DNA from: Siphonodentalium dalli
Taxonomy: Eukaryota > Mollusca > Scaphopoda > Gadilida > Siphonodentaliidae
Assembly: GCA_032622095.1 (NCBI GenBank)
Contig: CP136067.1
Span: 55,219,899 to 55,283,898 of the forward strand
Reading direction: 5' to 3'
Length of the DNA: 64,000 nt
The position numbers and the translations under genes were made by a program. Below the pieces are notes generated by a model. It saw nothing but the letters and a program-made list of their open reading frames with translations, made no database searches and was not told where the DNA came from. This document shows, one piece after another, positions 23,357 through 34,793 of the stretch (its first letter is position 1; every line of letters begins with the position of its first letter).

Positions 23357-23730
23357 CCCTTTACCCAACAAAACGGCCAAAACCGGCCAAATAAAGCTTC
23401 AACAGCCTAAAATATCTTCGGTCTGTCTCAATAGAACCATACCAATATGGATATCATTGGAACCGGCTCATTGACCACATTGTGATAGTTACAGTTATAC
23501 CCTGTGCCAATGCATTCTCTTATATATGCGAGTCGACCATAGGTCGCATCGCATATATAAGAGAATGCATTGGCCTAAACTTTTTACCATTTTTTCTTAC
23601 ATTCTTTAACAATTTTATAATTTTTAATGTGTTAAGCCAATGCATTCTCTTATATATGCGAGGCGACCTATGGTCGACTCGCATATATAAGAGAATGCAT
23701 TGGCACAGGGCCGTTCTGTTGGGTAAAGGG
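23357..23730. mobile_element. TTAA-flanked MITE containing two 69-bp palindromes
   Basis: TTAA flanks (23353-23356 and 23731-23734) enclose 14-22 bp TIRs, CCCTTTACCCAACA and TGTTGGGTAAAGGG. Inside are two near-perfect palindromes, 23508-23574 and 23636-23704, each beginning GCCAATGCATTCTCTTATAT and ending with its complement. The two are almost exact reverse complements of one another, so the element is a palindrome of palindromes. It lies 400 bp before the terminal NHL exon. Confidence 0.9.
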
Positions 23731-23810
23731 TTAATCTAGAGTCATTATCCAAAGAATGATCATGCGACGGTCAGAAAACGCATATTAGTCACCAGTGAGT
23801 TCTGATTCTG

Positions 23811-23945
23811 AAATATATCATATGTTACATTTCTCATCATATACGACCTCTATATATAAATATATCATATGTTACATTTATCATCATATACGACCTCTAT
23901 ATATAAATATATCATATGTTACATTTATCATCATATACGACCTCT
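23811..23945. repeat. 47-bp tandem repeat, 2.8 copies
   Basis: AAATATATCATATGTTACAT starts units at 23811, 23858 and 23905. The array is close to the splice acceptor of the terminal NHL exon. Confidence 0.9.
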
Positions 23946-24134
23946 ACTCTTGCGAGGCAGTGGAACAGCTCACATGCATGTGTCGAGAGCGTTTATTATA
24001 GGTCATATATAGAATTTTAAATTGAAATGGCAGATTTACATTTGTAGTCAGAGGTTTGCAATTTAGTCGATATATAATCCAAACACGGTCACCATCATTG
24101 TTGTACTCATCAAATTGTGTTATTTTTCATGCAG

Positions 24135-24934
24135 GTGACATCATAGTTGCAGATACGGACAACCACAGAATACAGATCTTCTCCCACGATGGAGTGTTCA
24201 AATTCCAATTCGGCACTCAAGGTAGAATGGATAGTGAGCTCAACTTTCCGATGTGCGTTGCCATGACGACAGACGACAATATAGCAATCACTGACTCCGT
24301 AAATGCACGAATCAAAATATTCTCCAAGGACGGGACATTACAGTCAGTATTCGGGAAGCACGAAGAGGTGGAATTCCCGTATGGGATAGCTGTTAGCACA
24401 GAAAATTTTCTTATTGTTACGGATATATGCAAACATAATGTTACGGTATTATTTCCCAGTGGTGGCGTTAGTCACACGTTTGGAGAATACGGGGATGGAA
24501 TGTTCGATTTTGATCACCCGTATCACGTGACTGTGAATTCCAAGAAACAAATAATCGTATCCGATGCCGGGAACAATTGTATAAAACTCTTCAGTTTCGA
24601 AGGAAGAATTCTCAGGACATATACGTCATGTGACTTCCGCTTGCCAGGTGACCAATCACCTTCGCTGTACGGTCTGTGCTGTGACAACGAGGATAATGTG
24701 CTGGTACTATGCAATACTGCAGTGTATATATTAGTTAAGAACGGCAGACTATGGGAGGTTGTCCCACCGGAAGACAGAATCTTCTGCCCAAAGTGTATAG
24801 CTTTCTCGAACACAGGCCAGTTGGCTCTGACTCAATTCAACTACGAAAGCACCAACGAGGTCCTACTATACAAATATAACCCAAAAGACTTCGAATCACT
24901 AAATATGCTACTTTATTACGCTATATCTATTTGA
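24135..24934 (+). CDS. NHL-repeat protein (TRIM2/3/71-type propeller), terminal exon
   Basis: This exon encodes about 266 residues that form an NHL beta-propeller, the protein- or RNA-binding domain of TRIM-NHL E3 ligases and related proteins. Blades visible in order are IIVADTDNHRIQIF; FPMCVAM...NIAITDSVNARIKIF; FPYGIAVSTE...LIVTDICKHNVTVL; HPYHVTVNS...IIVSDAGNNCIKLF; LYGLCCDNEDNVLVLCNT; and CIAFSNTGQLALTQFN, closing with VLLYKY. The first blade is completed by the exon ending at 16428. The acceptor is TTTTTCATGCAG|GT with a good pyrimidine tract, so the ATG at 24056 is intronic and not the start. The stop is at 24932. AATAAA follows at 25089. The frame has no internal stops and strong codon-level conservation of blade residues, so it is probably functional. 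RING, B-box and coiled-coil exons are not seen upstream, so the product could be an NHL-only protein or have exons left of the window. Confidence 0.9.
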
Positions 24935-24977
24935 CGTGAACGTTTTGAATCAATGCTCAAAAAGATAAAAGTAATTC

Positions 24978-25067
24978 CACCAATTCTTCAGTTACTTCCC
25001 GCCAAGGCACCAATTCTTCAGTTACTTCCCGCCAAGGCACCAATTCTTCAGTTACTTCCCGCCAAGG
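24978..25067 (+). repeat. 30-bp exact triplication in the NHL 3' UTR
   Basis: Three identical head-to-tail copies of a 30-bp unit beginning CACCAATTCTTCAGTTACTT and ending CCCGCCAAGG. They lie 43 bp after the stop and before the AATAAA, so they are probably transcribed. Confidence 0.95.
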
Positions 25068-25088
25068 CTCTTGGTTTCTTTCGACAAG

Positions 25089-25094
25089 AATAAA
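25089..25094 (+). terminator. polyadenylation signal of the NHL gene
   Basis: AATAAA lies 155 bp after the stop codon, and a second AATAAA follows at about 25156. Either could serve the gene. Confidence 0.5.
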
Positions 25095-26382
25095 TTATAT
25101 GTGACGAGAATAGCACACTTCACCATAAATACTGAATGTGTCGAGTACATATGGCAAAATAAATGCCCACTAAATTTTCAAGCCTCGATATACAAATATT
25201 ATGAGTGGTTCGGGGGGGGGGGCTAGCCCGGGATTGTCGGAAGGACCGATTGGTCCTCCCCTTAATCCCAAAACGATATAAAACTTGAGATTTTCTCTTT
25301 ATGGGACATTCCGGAGATCAACATAGGTCGTAAAGAATTAGATATTCTGATATATAATACACAAAACATGAAATTCATACCGAAGTCATATAGAAACTTA
25401 GCAGCTGTTTTCAACTTTTGACATGTAATAGAGGCTGAAGAGGTCACTCTCACAAAAAAAAGGTGCTGAATGGTACACTGGTTTTGAAAATTGCTGAAGG
25501 GTACAAAGGTTTTGAAATCTCGTTCTAAATGACGTTTAGTTTTTGTGTCTGTCATGATTTCTGTAAGAGAAAACATGTTTACGTTCCAATGAAAATTAAA
25601 ATGAACTTTAAAAAATCTGTTGATGGGCGCCAGACTTTCAGGAACACAGGTGAAGCAAATGCGTTAGTGCCGATCACAAACCTGGTGTACCGTTCAGCTC
25701 ATTTTCAAAACCTGTGTACGATTGTGCACTATTTTCGGTGAGTGAACCCTTCAGCGTAAGTGAGACAACTGCTCGTTGTTCTTACTATGTCAGCACAATA
25801 CAAATATATAACGTAATCGCGAGGACCTTCATCTACTGTGAAATTCATTATTAGGGACAGATACATTGTTGTTGTACGCCATTTTCAATACATTCCCCGT
25901 AATAACAACGATCTAATACCGATAATATATAGAAAAATAAGTAATTTGAGTCGAAGATGTATGCTGTAAACGTTCATGTTAATAGGTTATCTTAAAATCA
26001 AAGTTAATGATTTGATATAAATTTAATTTATGACTGGAGCCATAAATTAAAGACGTAATCAACTTAATTAACGGATAGTGGATTGGGCAACGCGTGGCAC
26101 ACATGATCGTGTACACAATGATGTTGATACGGGCGTAAACTCAAGCCACTGACTGACTAGTGACTATACACTAACTTAAATGAGTATATGGGACTAGTAT
26201 GAATATTATATAACATTTATTTGATACATCTGCTTGAAAACTGTAATTCACTCGACAACGACAATTTGTATTTTGGCATTCCGGTTATCTGCCATCCGTA
26301 ACATTACTTCGTACTCAACAGACTTTCAAATAATGAAAATCTGGTTACCTCATTCTACGACTCCGAGACTATAGAAACCACC

Positions 26383-26420
<38 letters not shown>

Positions 26421-26429
26421 GTACAAGTA
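25095..26429. other. no gene recognised
   Basis: An 11-G run lies at 25212-25222. The minus frame at 25262-25576 has no recognisable domain. A weak inverted similarity links 25465-25520 and 25680-25735. An (AAC)n tract lies at about 26382-26421. Confidence 0.4.
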
Positions 26430-26672
26430 CAGTATCCCTAAATGGATTCTCTCACCCAGTTATTAAAGTATATATTGGAATTGTCTGTTATCCATTTGGA
26501 GGGGTGTGAGCAGACGACAAACGTACAGAAATATAATAGATTGCAGAAGGATTCACATTCGTTGATGGAAATGTTTTCTATATATATAGCTTCAACAAAC
26601 GATCTATGAACTTATTATCTGAACAATATCTAAGGGATCTAGTCGTTAATGAGTATTTTGTATAGAAAAGGG
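26430..26672. mobile_element. TTAA-MITE (family T1), left end lost
   Basis: This copy contains CCCTAAATGGATTCTCTCACC, GTATATATTGGAATTGTCTG and the central CTTCAACAAACGAT. The right end is AAAGGGTTAA, with TTAA at 26673-26676. The left TTAA is missing and is replaced by (AAC)n and GTACAAGTACAGTAT. Confidence 0.7.
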
Positions 26673-26924
26673 TTAATGAGCAGTATTAAGCCACGTGGCG
26701 GTTTGCGCTCCAAAATACACCATATAATATTCGCTTTTGAATTTATCCCGGTATCGAAAGAGGTCGATAAATACTTGAACTACCTTTCTAAGAACATTAT
26801 ATGTCTCAGAAAGACGCATTGAAGTATAAAAAAAACGTCTATATAAAAATAATAACAAAATACAACTTTGGGCACGATGTTTGGGTCCCAAACAAAAACA
26901 GTCATTTACATGGCATGGAACGGA

Positions 26925-26995
26925 AAAGAGCGTTCCGTCTTAATCTATTCCTGACATGGTAGGAATCAAGAGCGTTTGTAGAAATAAAGAGTGTT
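26925..26995 (+). repeat. AAAGAGCGTT word cluster (three copies)
   Basis: AAAGAGCGTT at 26925, AAGAGCGTTT at 26968 and ATAAAGAGTGTT at 26984. This belongs to the dispersed word family also found near 29.1, 44.9, 45.8-46.1, 46.5, 61.35 and 61.6 kb. Confidence 0.6.
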
Positions 26996-27455
26996 TGTTT
27001 TACTTCTGCATGGCGAACAATTGAAAACAGATAAAAATGCCATTGACCATGGAAAATATTTTTCCGAGCATATATATATAGGAAGCCGGTATATTAATAT
27101 TTCGTGTATTTGTATATAGTACCTAAATTATGTGGCCAATGCTCCATGTACACAGTTTAGTTCTCTGTCAGAACATCAAAACATTCCCAGGTTTTGAACT
27201 GGTGGGCGTAGTCAGTGTAGGGATTCGTGGCATGATCTAGTATATTGGTGGAATATATTGCTCATATATTGTGACAGAGTGTGAATATAGTAGCTCGGTT
27301 AAGAAATAATTGATGGTTCGACCATTAAATGTAACATTAATATATTTCAGTTCGATCAAGTTTTGTTCATCGTCGTCAAACCAGTGGTGTCTAACTCGAC
27401 CGATATCAGTAGTTTGTATGATGGAAGCAACCTGATTTATATGTGACCATTTTAA

Positions 27456-27706
27456 CACCTTCTATACTAAAGCATAATTGACGAGTAGTTATTCCATAAG
27501 AAATGTTAAGATAATATGTTCAACAAACTACCGTCGTTTGTTGAACATATTATCTGAACATCTCTCTCCAATAATATCACTCATTCTGCACTTTGATTAT
27601 CCGTTGGCTGCTTGTTTTTCCTGAAAACCTCATCCAGATGAACAATAGACCATTCCAATATATACTTTTATAACTGAGTGGGAGAATTCATTTGGTATAG
27701 AAAGGG
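27456..27706. mobile_element. TTAA-flanked MITE (family T1), inverted, intact
   Basis: TTAA at 27452-27455 and 27707-27710, with ends ACACC... and ...GGG. A perfect internal palindrome is present: GATAATATGTTCAACAAAC (27510-27528) pairs with GTTTGTTGAACATATTATC (27536-27554). It is opposite in orientation to the copy at 16440. Confidence 0.85.
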
Positions 27707-28194
27707 TTAAGATCTTAGCATGTCAGGTCAGCGTTCTCTGTTTGAAAAAAGACGTAATGCTGGTACATGTACCTGGTTATAGCAGTAGGACGAACTTGTC
27801 AGTATTTAGGTATAATGTGGGGATATATAGTGACGTGTCTATATAGGGTCTCCATTTTGGTTGGACTTTTCCAACTGGCATCTCAATCTTTCCAACTGCA
27901 TGCTGACATAATTATTTCAACCTAAAGTTCTCCTTTTATGTTGTACATTTTCCAACTGAGTCTCATTTGAATCTAAATTGGACTGAGAGTAATAATATTT
28001 TTCAACTCCTTGCCTAAAGTATACTTTGCATACATTTTAGTTGGAAGTAAAAGGAATTAGTCTGTCAATTTTTTTTTATTGTCATAATACTAATAATATA
28101 TATGTCTAAAAGACCCATTTCGCCAAGAAAAGTCAAAATCGAGCAGATAGTATTTTTATTATTATGATATTAAAAAAATCGCGGAAATATCCGA

Positions 28195-28245
28195 AGTCTA
28201 AGTCACGTGAATGCGATCACATGACCACAACGCGGTCACGTGACC
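28195..28245. promoter_or_regulatory. CACGTG cluster, locus 1
   Basis: CACGTG occurs at 28204-28209 and 28237-28242, the latter inside the perfect palindrome GGTCACGTGACC, with CACATG between them. The flank (CCGAAGTCTAAGTCACGTGA) resembles the reverse complement of the 46968-47075 locus, so the cluster belongs to a shared element. bHLH-ZIP (USF/MITF/TFE) factors bind this kind of site, but function here is untested. Confidence 0.45.
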
Positions 28246-29100
28246 GATCATCTGCATCGACGCTTACCGATGACAGCGGTGGGTGGAGCTTGGAATAATT
28301 CCGCCAATCGCATAACGAGTTGATAAATTACGTATAAAATATTGCAGTCGCCGGTTAATTACCTAGGCCTTTACGATAAATAGCGATCACGGAATAAACT
28401 GTTTGAATGTGCTGAATTATGAACTGGATTTGCTAGAATGTTGGATTATATAACGAATAATGATGGCTAAAATGCACTTCGAGGCGATAAAAGTTGTGTG
28501 AAATGAGATTAATTTATGCAGAAATGCAATGAGCGAGCGGAATTTCGTGCGAAACTAATTTAACTGTTTCTGAAAGAATACAAGTTAGGCCATATATATT
28601 CTTCTTCGTTGTATGGTACCAATTTCGGAAGCTAGTTTACACACTAGTGTCATCCCGTTGTGCGCTATAGGAGTACACTTAAACACAAATGGTGATTAAA
28701 AAGGTGGTGGTTATTATACTAGTACATGCATCACGATGGCTTATATTCGTCATAATAATGTTCCTGTCTGTTTCTTCACACGAAACATTTTGTGTGGAGA
28801 AGTGCACGACAGTGAACAGCTTGCTAAGATCATTCCAGTCAAGATCGATAAGTGCGTAAACAAAATAATTCACTCGAATACATAACAGACTGTCGAAACT
28901 ACAATAATTATTAATTAGGCTGCAGTTTGGCATAACGACATTTTTTTAATTGAAGGCTAGCCTGGCATTGTTTTTCAGTTTGTGTTTGTTGTTCGGTTTT
29001 TTTTTCGTTTTATTTTACGTTTTGATGGCAGATATTGACTTTCTAGAGAGGATTTTTTTAAATTTCTAGCCTAGAAAAAAAATCAAATGATTGCCTCTAA
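28246..29100. other. no feature recognised
   Basis: AT-rich sequence. No gene or clear repeat is visible. Confidence 0.4.
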
Positions 29101-29271
29101 TAAAGAGCGTCCATGTTTTCGTAGCGGTATAGACAATAAAGAGCGTTGTCAGTTATGAACGTGCTCTATTTCGATATGTCATGGGTGATTTTGTATGTGG
29201 TATTGTGACATTTAAATATAAAGAGCGTCCATGCTTCCGTCTCCCGAAAGCGGTATACAATAAAGAGCGTT
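29101..29271 (+). repeat. AATAAAGAGCG word cluster (two pairs)
   Basis: Copies lie at 29101, 29135, 29218 and 29259, forming two pairs about 35-42 bp apart. The inter-pair text is also shared (GTCCATGTTTTCGTAGCGGT against GTCCATGCTTCCGTCTCCCG, then GGTATA..ACAATAAAGAGCG), so the unit is a duplicated block of about 120 bp. Confidence 0.75.
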
Positions 29272-32078
29272 CTAAATTACGCACTGTATTGTCTTTTTGG
29301 AGGTACTTAATAATGGATCTCTAGCCCGACCACAACCGAACACACTACATATACTAGGCGTCTTGGCATATGTGGAGACAACAGATACTCGGGATATTTA
29401 TATCGAAAGTATAAAAAACAAAAAACAAAAACAAAAGCGCCTAATTAGAGTTAACATTGCCCAGTGTTTATATAACATTTGGGAGCTTATTATGTATGAC
29501 CAGGTGAATGGGATCCTCCGTCGACCTTTCTATTCACGTTGGGGCATTTTACAGTGCAAACAAGTTCGCGACTGGCACTGATGAATATTCACTGAGTGAT
29601 TACAAATCACCGAGTGAATACGAGACAACCAAAGCATTACTGCCATCTATGCAACAAAGCAGACACGTGGCGGCATGTTATTAATGGCTACAACCAGTCT
29701 AGGCGCTACTAATTACTTTATTCACATAATTATTGTTTTCTATTCCAGATAAACAGCCAAAGCGGCCACACTATCTTCATTAATTATATAACACATTGAA
29801 TAGCGACGTAATCTGTACACCACACGCGCACATACGACTCCGCATTTTAGTATCGGCTGACTTACCATTACGTAATCAGCATAATAAACTCCGGCTCCGA
29901 ATCTGTATTTTTAATTTGCTCGCCTACAATTACGTCCCTCGTAGTCAAGTCACGGAAATCTCCGAATACCGTTGGTGGTATTATTTATATATTTTACGGG
30001 TTATTTATTATCATGCGATCGGAATGGGACTTGGGTCATTTTAATCACAACAGGGAGGGCTTTCCGATTGCGTTTTGTAGTTTCTAGACCGAATGAATCC
30101 TTTAAGGGACCCAAGGCACTGGCAGTGGGTAATTGTGCAAAAAATATAAAAATATGTAAAAACATCACCGCTAAGAAGAACATTCATAGTTTACCAATAA
30201 CTACATTTCGCGTTTTTAATTCGTTGTTATGTAAAAACATAAGAGCATAAGGCGTGGAATAATAATACGCCCGTTAGCCATTTCGAATTTGAGCTTACAA
30301 AGATTATATGATATACCCTAATATCAATGCCAAAATGCGGTCAAATACTAAGTTGAAAAAGGGCCCAACTCATGTGAAAAATAATTGGACAGAACATATA
30401 TTCGAACTTGGCCTGCCAGTGTAGTTTTAGCTAGGAGACAAACACATCAGCTTTGGTTCAGATCAAATAATCCAAACTGGAGTTATCAGTCAGAAATAAA
30501 AATGTTAACGGACGGAGGGAACGGACGAACAGACGGACGCCCATACATTTGGTCTTTAAGTGGACATTCTTTTGTTGTTTTTGACAGGTTTGACCACTTA
30601 AGACTACCACTTAAAGGCTCGATATACGGTTTTAATAACAATATATGCCGAAAAATATTATTAAAATACTATAATTCATCATCATTTGGAACGTCTGTCT
30701 CAGAAGGTGCCCATAGAGTAATAGAACATAGCTGAAATCATAAAATCATTTTCCCCGTTATGGCTCCCAGAATGCAACAAAATTCAAACTATACTTTATT
30801 ATCAATGGAAGCGGAATAACTCTATATCCAAATATATAGAGTTATCCCCCTAATAGACTGTGTGCAGAAACTTGAGCACAGAACAGACATCGATATCTCA
30901 ACATGTTCACATTTTATTACATCGAATAAGTTGAAAATACAATGTTTTGGGGCTTCCACTTTCAAATGGTATAAATATGGCATATATTTTATATAATGTG
31001 ATTTGGGGGTTCGAAAAAATAAGTGGGCATTGAACTCCTAAATTGTACGGAATAGCTGGAATTATGTGGTAGTTTGACATTATAGGTGGTCGATCATGTC
31101 AAACTTTCTTTCGTCCATATATAGCCACCATATGGGCAGATCACCCGGCCAAAATTGGGCGTAAGTCGTGCCTGGCAATTAAACGGACTATAAAAGTGGC
31201 CACCAATTGCATAGATCTCTCACAATCTGGAATTGAGCAACATTTTAGGGACCGCATGTGTTTTACAGTGATCTGCAATATGGTGGCTATGAACGAATTC
31301 ACACCCAAAAGTGGCCACCAATAGCATATATCTCTCACAATCAAAAGTATATCAACAGTGTGTGATCTAGTTGGTCGCCAGACTCTACTTACGCACAATC
31401 TGTGACCGGTCGCTAGACTCAACTTACGCCCAATTTGTGGCCGAGTATAATGGGATCCCCGGGTATTTTTTGACATGTATCTGCTTCTAGTGTGGCTATG
31501 GACGCATTCGCCATCAAAGCGCCCATTATTAGCATTGTATATATATATAATCATGTGATACTTTTTGGACACAGATGAAGCCTCAGTGTTGTTGGCGAAA
31601 TAGTATCAATTGTGATGATTCATGACTTGCAGGTTGCTGGGAACTGCAATTACTGACCGGGAAAATTAGGTAGCCTAAGTTGTTGAACTTCAACAATGTT
31701 GATAATTGTTGTCATTGTTTTTCGATTTCATAGGCTGAATATGAACTGTATACTCTACAGATTTGAATCGGGGACTGAAAATGCATGCTGGAACTGGACA
31801 CTAAAGGATTTGAATCGGAGGCTGAATAACGACCTGGGAACTGGCGACTAAATAATTCCGTGAAAATGCTTGGCTTGAAATGCTATGTTTAGCTGCCAGA
31901 GTAATGTAGTTGTTTATTCGTTGCTCCGGTTCATTCCACAGGCATGCAGATGCCTATGGAAAAAGCCGTTAGAAAAGTCGTTGTTGCTAATCAAGGAAAA
32001 ATTATACGGACAAACTCACGAAAAATAGTAGTGTATAAATGGTCCAGGAGATGAGGGACCCTGTAAGTTGACAAATAA
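29272..32078. other. gene-free stretch with small duplications
   Basis: 30107-30185 resembles 9447-9540. A hairpin on ATAACTCTATAT occurs at 30816-30845. AAAAGTGGCCACCAAT plus a TCTCTCACAATC phrase is duplicated at about 31193 and 31308. A short hairpin (TCCACAGGCAT against ATGCCTATGGA) lies near 31936. No coding sequence is recognised. Confidence 0.5.
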
Positions 32079-32570
32079 AAGAAGCCCCTCTTCAAAAGCT
32101 TTCGACATTGGGCCTTATTCAGTTGGTATAGACTAAATCGCATGTTAAATCACATGTTTATAGGTCGGCTTATCATCGTGAAGTCGACATTCGACTTCAT
32201 GATGATAAGCCGACCTACATGTATGAAGAAATTAATCAACCAGGATATTACGTTGATAATATACGGGTATCGGTTAATGGTATACAACAAACAACTGACA
32301 CTGATATTTAAGAGGACCATTGGATAAGGAAGTTGAATACCCTGACTGTTAATCGTTTCAATACAATAGAGGAATTGGCGCCAACTTTTGAATGTCAATG
32401 CTGCGATATCGTTGCCTATACTGTTAGTTGACGTCCTCTTACGAAATACCTTTAATATCGTTGGAAAGTATCCACCATTGTTATGTGTACATGTATGTTA
32501 ACCTGAATGCCATCGTGTGATGTAGTCTGAATAATATCAAGACAGAAAGCTTTTGAAGAGCGACTTCTTA
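32079..32570. mobile_element. about 490-bp TIR element with central palindrome
   Basis: The ends pair: GAAGCCCCTCTTCAAAAGCT at 32081 against AGCTTTTGAAGAGCGACTTC near 32547. At 32161-32217 a 27-bp stem with a 3-nt loop (TAGGTCGGCTTATCATCGTG with its complement, one mismatch) forms a hairpin. No open frame. Confidence 0.65.
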
Positions 32571-32670
32571 CGAAGAATAGTTTGCAATGGCAGCGCGAAT
32601 AATATGAAAAATGCCAAAATATATAGCGTCCCATGCACAACAGACAATCAATAACCCGACACACTGCCAC

Positions 32671-33789
32671 ACATCAAGCAGAGACGTGGCTAGAGGGTTT
32701 CCGTTCGGGGGGTGTCCACCTTGGGAAATTCCAACTGCACCCCCCCCCCGAATCAGAATAAGACCAAACACAAGTTTTGCATAAATCCATTTGCACCCCC
32801 TTGTACCTCAGTGCTCAGGCCTAATTTCCTATTTATTCATAAGCCATGGTTCTATGTTCCCGGTATGAGAACATTCAGATATTTTAACCTGAAATTTGCA
32901 AAAACATCTAGTGGTCTAATTCCAGACAAATGCACACAGCTACAGACAAGAGAACAGGACACCCCGGGCCGACCACGGTTGTTCGGCCCGGTGTGAGAAA
33001 ATTTTGAAAACTATACAAGAAAATCGCAAATCCTAGCATCTAGACTGCCCTCAACTGAAGCTTTCCTAGTGTTGGAAATTTCAAACCTCAAACTCACCCT
33101 CAGGTTGAAAAATTCTTCAACTAATGAGCATATTTGACCAAATGCAGTAAGATATTGTTTTGCTAAACTAAATAGCAGTTTTGTATTGGCCATGGGTAGG
33201 GACAATGACACACCGGGCCGACCATGGTTCGGCCTGGTGTGCGAAAATTTTGAAATCTGAACAAGAAAATCGCAAAATCCTAGCATCTATACTAGCCTCA
33301 AGCCTTCCTACATTTGGAAATTTCAAACCCTACACCCCCACTTAGGTTGGAAAATTTCCAACTGATGACAATTCCAATGACAATATTGACCAAATGTATG
33401 ACAATATTGTTTTCTAAAATTAACTAGAAGTTTTTACCTGGCCACGGGGGAGGGACCAGGATACAAGCTTTCCAAGTGTTGGAAATTTCCAACCTGTCAC
33501 CCCCCCCCCCTAAGGCTGGAAAATTTCCAACTGACGACCATTTCTGTCCAAATTTTTTACCAAAAATAGGAACATATGCAAATATTGGTCCAAAAACAAT
33601 AAATTCCCCCCAATAAATTGTTTGTAAATCAAACTACAAGAACATTTTCAACCTATTGTTGGTGTGAAATTTCCAACTAATGTTTTGGCAGGTATTAAAA
33701 TTCCAACTGTTGAAAATTTTGACCAAAGTTGGGGGGGGGGTGAGACACCCCAACCCCAACCCCCCTGTCGCCACGTCTCTGACATCAAG
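32671..33789. mobile_element. hAT-type non-autonomous transposon with 8-bp TSD
   Basis: The element spans 32679-33781 and is bounded by TIRs CAGAGACGTGGC and GCCACGTCTCTG. The 8-bp direct repeat ACATCAAG sits immediately outside both ends (32671-32678 and 33782-33789). CAGRG termini and 8-bp target duplications are the signature of the hAT superfamily. The interior is not a transposase. It is about 2.5 tandem copies of a 240-bp unit carrying GTTGGAAATTTCCAAC-like words and a GGGCCGACCATGGTTCGGCC-type palindrome (32965-32991, 33215-33240). Poly-C/G tracts border the ends (32742-32751, 33731-33740). A related internal segment is at 62925-63060. Confidence 0.92.
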
Positions 33790-34077
33790 TGACAAGTTGG
33801 TCGCAACAGATATTTGTTAGTCAATTCAGAGAGAGGCCTGTCCATGAACATATCGACAGGTAGGTTTGGTGTGTCTAGACGCGACCCGCCGCAGCGCTGT
33901 ATATATAACGTATATACTCCGGTAGGTCTGTTCGAAACTGAACGACATTGTATGCAAACATATAATACCCTAACTTTTACGCTATATTAATAGCGTATTA
34001 TTATAAGTTACAATATCCAGTTTATAGATGTTATATGTTAAGTGTTATCGCTGCAGTGAATTGATCTGGGCAAAGTA

Positions 34078-34172
34078 TCACGTCGAGTTGTAGAGGTCAG
34101 ATCGCTGGATCAAACCAGTCGCAGCAGTCGTCGAGTTTGATCCAGAGATCTGACCTCTTCAACGAGACGTGA
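34078..34172. repeat. 38-bp-stem hairpin
   Basis: 34078-34115 (ATCACGTCGAGTTGTAGAGG...) pairs with 34134-34172 (...CCTCTTCAACGAGACGTGAT) around an 18-nt loop, with a few mismatches. Confidence 0.75.
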
Positions 34173-34201
34173 TGCGAAGCTCCACCGCCAATGTCAGTTT
34201 T

Positions 34202-34793
34202 AAGAATGCGCCCTATTCGCGACTTTTCATAAAAAATCTCAATTTCTAACTATCAATTTGAAGGAAAAAATCATTATCTTTCATAACCAATGTATGCTAT
34301 AGTATTATAACAACACATGTTTACCCTCACACAAAAAAACAACATCAATATTATTCAATCACGTTTGCAATAATCTGACAGCCATAAACAGTCCATACTG
34401 AGTCATCTTTTCAGACAGTATATTGTTTTATGGTGACTTTTCCTCCAAAAATTAGTTCTGCAAATGGCTACCAAGAAGACTTTCTGATTTATTTTCTTGC
34501 AGTCATGATTTCAGACAGTAGACCGAGTGTAGACTCAAGTTGGTATAATAAGATAGATAGTGCAGTGATTTTTGTAAATACTTCCTGTCAAACTCTCTAG
34601 TGACCTACATGACAATTTCGTTGTTTTTTTAAACCACGTTTTTACATAATTCAAACATATCTCATATTGTGAGGGCAAACTTGTGTTGTTATTTATTGGT
34701 TATGAAGGATAATGATTTTTTTCTTCAAATTGTTAGTTAGAAATTGAGATTATTTTTTGAAAATTCACGAATGGGGTGCCTCCTTGAACCGGT
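34202..34793. mobile_element. about 590-bp long-inverted-repeat element
   Basis: The arms 34202-34332 and 34664-34793 are diverged reverse complements (AATCTCAATTTCTAACTATC against GTTAGTTAGAAATTGAGATT; TTTACCCTCAC against GTGAGGGCAAAC). The interior is non-coding. It is older than the other foldbacks, judging by arm divergence. Confidence 0.7.

Noticed and set aside
24056-24134. ATG at 24056 as the start of the NHL protein
   Set aside because: The 26 residues before GDIIVAD do not resemble NHL, and a strong acceptor TTTTTCATGCAG lies exactly at the start of homology. The true upstream exon was found at 16281-16428.
25440-25740. Inverted similarity as a TIR element
   Set aside because: Matches are short, interrupted and lack a target duplication. 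Not convincing enough to annotate.
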